Part shown: one piece after another, positions 59,051-64,000 of the stretch | Layout of the letters: each line of letters begins with the position of its first letter | Numbering within the stretch: the stretch's first letter is position 1 | Assembly (NCBI GenBank): GCA_918807975.1 | Contig: OU964930.1 | Span: forward strand, 14,750,372-14,814,371 | From: Aplidium turbinatum | Taxonomy: Eukaryota > Chordata > Ascidiacea > Aplousobranchia > Polyclinidae | Direction: 5' to 3' | DNA length: 64,000 nucleotides | Notes under the pieces: model-generated | Seen by the model: the letters and a program-made list of their open reading frames with translations, nothing else | Told to the model about the DNA's origin: nothing | The model's database searches: none | Made by a program: the position numbers and the translations under genes

Positions 59051-62000
59051 AACACTTAGGTGTTCTTTACGGGGGCGAGGCACGAAATATCCCTCAACAC
59101 ATAGTCTACTTTCACTTTCCCCGTACTCTCATCATAGTTGCAGACGGCAACTTTAGCTCTACGAACCACAGGCTTCCCTTTCCTAATTTGTGGAACTACC
59201 TCATGCACCCTCCCAAGTTGATACTTCCCACGTTTACCAATGTCCTGGAGAGAACCTACCACTACAAGTTGACCAGGCTCCAAATTCTCGGCCATTTTTA
59301 GCCATTTTTTCCGGCCCTGAAGACCTGGCAAGTAAAAATCGATCCATTTACTCCAAAACTGCTGAGAAAGTGACAAATTGAACCGATAATCCCTTCTTAA
59401 TTGGTCACGATCATGTGGTTGCCCAACAGCACAGTATGGGTCTAAGTATGGGGTCAAAGTGAGGCAGGGGTGATGACAGTAAAATCCCTAGGGTCATCAC
59501 TCAAAGGTACCAAAGGGCGTTCGTTCACGATCCGAACGGCACTGCTGGTGTACGTAAGCAATTCAATAAAATTAGGCTTACGTAGGGAAGCGTCCAAAAT
59601 GTGAAAAAAGTACTTGGTCATATCGGCCACGAAACCAAATCTACCAAGCCGAAATCTAGCCAAGAGATCTGCCAGAGGGTTTAACAAGTCAGGACATGAA
59701 AACATTACATCATTAACACAAGTTCCTCGAAATTCAGACTTGCCATCGTAAACAATACGTTTTTTTAATTGTGACGTTACAAAGTATGGTAAATACCATT
59801 CAAATCCCGTTACATTTTCTGCTTCACCAGCACGCTCAATATAGCCATTAGATTTAAGATCTTTCATGGTGCCGGTAAGAAAATCACAAAGTTCAGGTTG
59901 TTTTAAAGCCTTCTTTCTTAAAGCAGCAGCTCTATCTGACGCCAGCACAAAATTGTTAGGTAGATCAATATCTTCCTTCAACGGAACAGGTATCTCAAAT
60001 CGACCATCTTTCAACTCAACATTCGGTTCAACAAGTTCTCTAGCCAAAATGTCATTGCGAGACAATTCACAGGTTTCATTTTGCAAGGTCAAATCCTGAA
60101 TGACTTTATTCAGGTCTGCTATTTCCATATCACGAGACTCAATTTTACGCTGAAAGCCAGAGATGACATCCGACTCTGAAGACGTCTGCACTCTGCACAC
60201 GTTAGCAACGCTTTCATCTAAAGGTGACTTACCACCACAAGCCAACCAGCCGAGAGGAGTGAGTAAAGCATGCGGTTCACTACGATTTTCACCAACACGC
60301 TCCTCTTTGGCCCACATCAAATAAGCGTTGTCGTTGCCAATCAGTACATCTACAGTACTACAATCATTCAAACGAAACATATTCACGTCATGAAAATGAC
60401 GGAAACCATTTAAATCTTGTTTATGCGGTAAAGTTTTAACATCGTCAGCCCAAGCTGGGTTAACCACCGAAGTTATATCACAAAACAGTTCATCTGTCTC
60501 TAACGACTGGATGTTGAGTTTAACAAGGTTAGCACAAGTAGGTTTCTGACCAGCCAGGGTATCCATTTTAAACGACGCTTTGTCGTACGGTTTAACGTCA
60601 AGTTTGCAGACCAAATCACTCGAAACAAACGTCAACTGCGAACCAGGATCATACTGACAATACACCAACTTCGATTTGCCAGTCATTGGATTCAAAACAC
60701 GAGCAGCAGTAACGCGGTTAAAAGCTGCTTTAACATTTCCAATCTTAACATTACGCACAGGAACTCTGGCACCAGTATCATCTTTGCCGACCGAATCCAG
60801 AGAATCACGTGACGTCACATAAAAATCATGCTGAAGAAAATAGTGTTTCCTATCGTTGTTAGGCCCACACTTACGACAGTTATTTGCATGAACGCAATCC
60901 CTAACCATATGCTGGCGCAAACAATTCAAGCATTTGCCAGCTTTCACAATGACATCTCTCCGATCTTTAGGTGTCAAGCGCAAAAATTCTTTACAATTAG
61001 ACAAAAAATGACATTCAACTTGACCACGTGACGAACAACAAATACATGCCGGCAGGTCTTTACGTCTAGCCTCACCACCGCGCGGTGCGCCAACAACAGT
61101 CGAGTACTGCGAACTCCCTGACATCACATCATCATGGGGTTTTACGGACGTCTGCCTAACCGGACAAGAAGGCAATTTTCCTTTGCCAAACTTTTTAAAA
61201 TGCTGCGACTCACCAGAATCGCCCATTAGCATAATGCTAAAATCAGTCGACTTACGCGTTTCCTCCCGTACTACAAATTCAAACAAACTCTGAAAAGTAG
61301 GTTCCTCAGTGCTACCATACTGATCACCTAAAAAGTCAAGATAACGCTGCTTAGCGTCAAACGGGAGTCGCTTAGCCAAATTCAAAACAAAACGTCCTTC
61401 TAATTTATCACGCTGACCATAAGCTTGCGCATAAAGCAGACACTGCGACAATTCATCTTTAAACTCTTTCAAATCACTGGAAGAGATTGAATTCAATTTG
61501 CTACCATAACGATACTTTCTAATTTCCGGTTCGGCGAAAAGACCTCCACGAACTCCAAAACGTTGGGACAAGCGAGCTAACGACATTTCTATCCTGTCTT
61601 CCTCTGACAAGCCAGGAGTGTCAGAAACCAAATTAGCAATCGTTTGCGCAGCTGTTCTAACACAAGCTGCTTGTAACAAAGTCAAACGTGTTCGTTTAAA
61701 GGGCGAAGCTGCCATTAAGGCCGTAACACGATTTTTAAAGAAGACAAATGGCATATTATTACCATCGTAACCAATCAAGGCCGCCTTATCGAAGAACGTC
61801 CTACTATTTTGGTATTCAAAAAAGCAATCCTGCTGTTGAGAACTCGATTTAGCGGGAGAAGACAAGCCATATCCCTTAAGGGGCTGAGTGGGCTCAGTCA
61901 CATGCACAGCCCGATCACGATCCTCACACACGTTAAAATCAGGAGACACGATACGCCTCTCACAACCACCCAATTTACGTGTAGCTGGGCGATCAAAAAC

Positions 62001-63104
62001 TAGCGGCGCAGAAAACTGTGAAGGGGGCAAAGCATTACTGCTAATGGCGGCCCCGTGACCTGTACGCTCTGGGGGAGGAGTTCGGTTGTAATTCACAGAC
62101 CTTGGCTCTACAGCATTCGGAAGACCCTTAGCCCCGGCCCCGAGACCTCCTGAAACAGCTGGAAAACATGTGGATTGTACAGGTCCACTTACGGATTCAA
62201 CAGGCGTCTGGAAAAGGTTAGGTAAATTAAACTGCGATTGATGTTCACTTCTGGAATGCCTAGAAGAGCCCTTCCTAGAGCTACGCCGGGAGCCCAACTC
62301 AGAACGATATTCAGCTAAAACTACCTCTTTACGTTGTTCGGCCCTCAACTGAGCGTCTTTGAGTGCGAACTCAGCAGCTCTAGCTTCAGCTTTCGCGGCG
62401 GCCTCAGCAGCTCTCGCTTCGGCCTCAGCTCTCGCGATGGCCTCAGCTCGTACGGCCTCAGCTCTCGCGGCAGCCTGAGCTCGTATGGCCTCAGCAGCTC
62501 TTGCTGGCCTTAGCTTGGATCTGGAGCTCCTCTCGTCTTAGCTGCAGGTTAATTTGTGCAACTATCCGTGACGAGCTCTTAGACATCCTAGTGCTTACAT
62601 TTGAGGCGCTATCCTCAGGATGTATGTCAGCATCCAACCTATCTGAGAACTCACTTTCTTTTTGTTCGAAGTTAATTTTTAACGAGTTAAATTCGGGATC
62701 TACCCTATCACGAAGTTCTGCCAAGATTGCAGAGTTACAAATTTTACTCAAAAGAGCATGGAAATGCAGTAATTCCTCTTCTAAAGTAGAGAACTTAGAT
62801 CGAAAAATTAACAGTTTCTGCTTATCACTCAAAGAACCTAGGGCTACAGAAAGTTTCCCAATTTGAGTCAAAATATCCCGTCTAAGATGCCGGGCCTCTC
62901 GAACTGACTTAGCCTCATCGTTACTGGGTCCCTCCCCAGAATGGCCTGCCCGACCGCAAAGAACATCATCAGGCTTAAACTCAGTCGAGTCGACGGCGGT
63001 CGAGTCCCTGTCGCCACCGAGTGTAGACATATTAAATGTTGGGGCTAAATTTAACAAGTAAAAAGTTAAATTACACAAACACACAAATTTAAGTTATAAA
63101 AAAC

Positions 63105-63535
63105 TTAACTGTAAACACCGTAAAAATACAAAAAAGAATTTAAATGCACGATACCGTAGCTGTACGGGTATGAAGTCCTAAAGTCCACAAAACTTGCTTG
63201 GATTCTTCCACTTGAATCTAAAAGCACAGATGGATTGTCTTTAATCTTCTTTCTTGCCAATGAATGTCAAAGTTATTTTTCTTCAGTACCAAACTGAGAA
63301 GAAATGTCTTTACTTTTCTTTGCTTCTGTAAGAGTGTAGACTACCAACCAACAAATCTTCTTTTATTATTTCTTGTACTTCTAAGTAGTTCTTCTGCACT
63401 AGCTGACAACAAACACGTCTTTTATTTTTTTTATGTGCTTCTAGTGCTTCTTGGCCTACCAGCTAACAAGAACTCGTCTTTTATTTTTCTTTGTGCTTCT
63501 AATTTCCAACTGACAACAACGTCTTTTATTTTTTA
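63105..63535. other. leader region of the BEL element
   Basis: Between the right LTR and the gag start on the minus strand. It holds imperfect repeats of TTTTATTTTTTTTATGTGCT and ACTGACAACA-type words. I see no certain primer-binding site. Confidence 0.4.
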
Positions 63536-64000
63536 TGGTCACAGCGGTAAACCATAATCTCTTCGTGGGAAAATTGTAACATAAGATTCCCGAATCCGTT
63601 CGTCTGTATGAATCGACCGAAAAAGAAACACTCCTTGAAACGTCTATTCAATAAGTGTATTCCTGTAAAATTAGCCCGCGGCTATCGAAATGGGGTGCAA
63701 CGCGATACACCACTAAAAACTGTCACTACGATACAGATTACTTGGATAAAAGACGGAACTTTTGTCCAGTTAGCAAGCACTAAGTAAACAGTTAAATGTG
63801 CGGCCAACTTTCAAACAATCATTTTACGAATGACCAGAATAGATAGCAATATCTCAAACTCACATATGCAGTACTGTGACGCAATAATGAAAGACAATTA
63901 TGAAGTCATTCAAACAGGTGTTTAAAGCTGATGTAATATTTCCTGTTTAAACAGGTTTCAAACTGAAACAGGCCTAAACAGGTCCAAACAGGTTTGACAC
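63536..64000 (-). repeat. 5' LTR of the BEL element, cut by window end
   Basis: Repeats 57757 onward almost exactly, to the last base of the window. Confidence 0.85.

Larger units (their letters stand above)
57757..64000 (-). mobile_element. BEL/Pao LTR retrotransposon (fossil), runs off the window
   Basis: The left LTR begins at 57757 and the right at 63536; over the 465 bases visible in both I count about three differences, so the insertion is recent. On the minus strand the parts are gag (from 63030, including an Ala/Glu-rich coiled-coil stretch near 62.4 kb and a DUF1759-like region near 61.5-61.8 kb), Cys/His knuckles (near 60.9-61.05 kb), protease (CQYDPGSQLTFVSS, near 60.64 kb), a reverse-transcriptase part (59.5-59.9 kb) and a DUF5641-like C-terminal domain (59.06-59.4 kb). 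It is broken, with at least a couple of breaks. Confidence 0.85.

Noticed and set aside
1-64000. CRISPR arrays, operons, Polintons or a bacterial defence-like system
   Set aside because: No regular spacer array, no polB/integrase/capsid set and no prokaryotic gene packing; coding signal is either the kinase or transposon-derived.

Overview
The window is animal nuclear DNA: AT-rich, intron-bearing, and dominated by transposable elements. One host gene is well supported, a testis-specific-protein-kinase (TESK/LIMK family) gene on the minus strand. I place the source among metazoans, probably an invertebrate deuterostome such as a tunicate. That placement is a weak inference from the gene family and the mix of LINEs, hAT elements, BEL/Pao and Ty3/gypsy-like copies, not from a species-specific marker.

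Region 1 (about 1.7-18.5 kb) is the TESK-like gene. I assembled eleven coding exons by reading splice sites and frames. Their lengths sum to 2670 bases (889 codons plus stop) with every junction in phase. The kinase domain is complete, but it reads DLG where the family has DFG. The introns carry many copies of a small palindromic MITE, a 5'-truncated LINE with an open reverse-transcriptase frame, a tRNA-derived SINE, and members of a MITE family with 9-bp target duplications.

Region 2 (about 20-28 kb) holds fragments of a jockey/CR1-like LINE, one of them split by a 1.1-kb hAT element that itself contains another MITE. It also holds foldback elements whose ends read TGCAACCT/AGGTTGCA, an L2-like LINE tail, and a tRNA-derived SINE.

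Region 3 (27.8-49.1 kb) is a nest of transposons. A hAT (ZBED/SCAND3-like) element has matching 8-bp target duplications 21 kb apart. Inside it lie at least four other hAT elements or MITEs with their own duplications, a Tc1/mariner element split by an LTR retrotransposon with two LTRs that look identical, a truncated LINE, and a processed-type U6 snRNA copy. Two copies of one piece of the outer hAT flank the middle, and one copy is the empty site for an insertion in the other.

Region 4 (49-64 kb) holds further hAT elements, LINE tails, a TA-flanked MITE made of 17-bp repeats, and a BEL/Pao LTR element whose right LTR runs off the window end.

I found no operon-like, CRISPR-like or otherwise new multi-gene system. 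The most unusual signals are the nested insertion history, the 9-bp-TSD MITE family with telomere-like core and variable 14-bp repeats, a 40-bp perfect palindrome visible as a clean insertion, and the DLG kinase.
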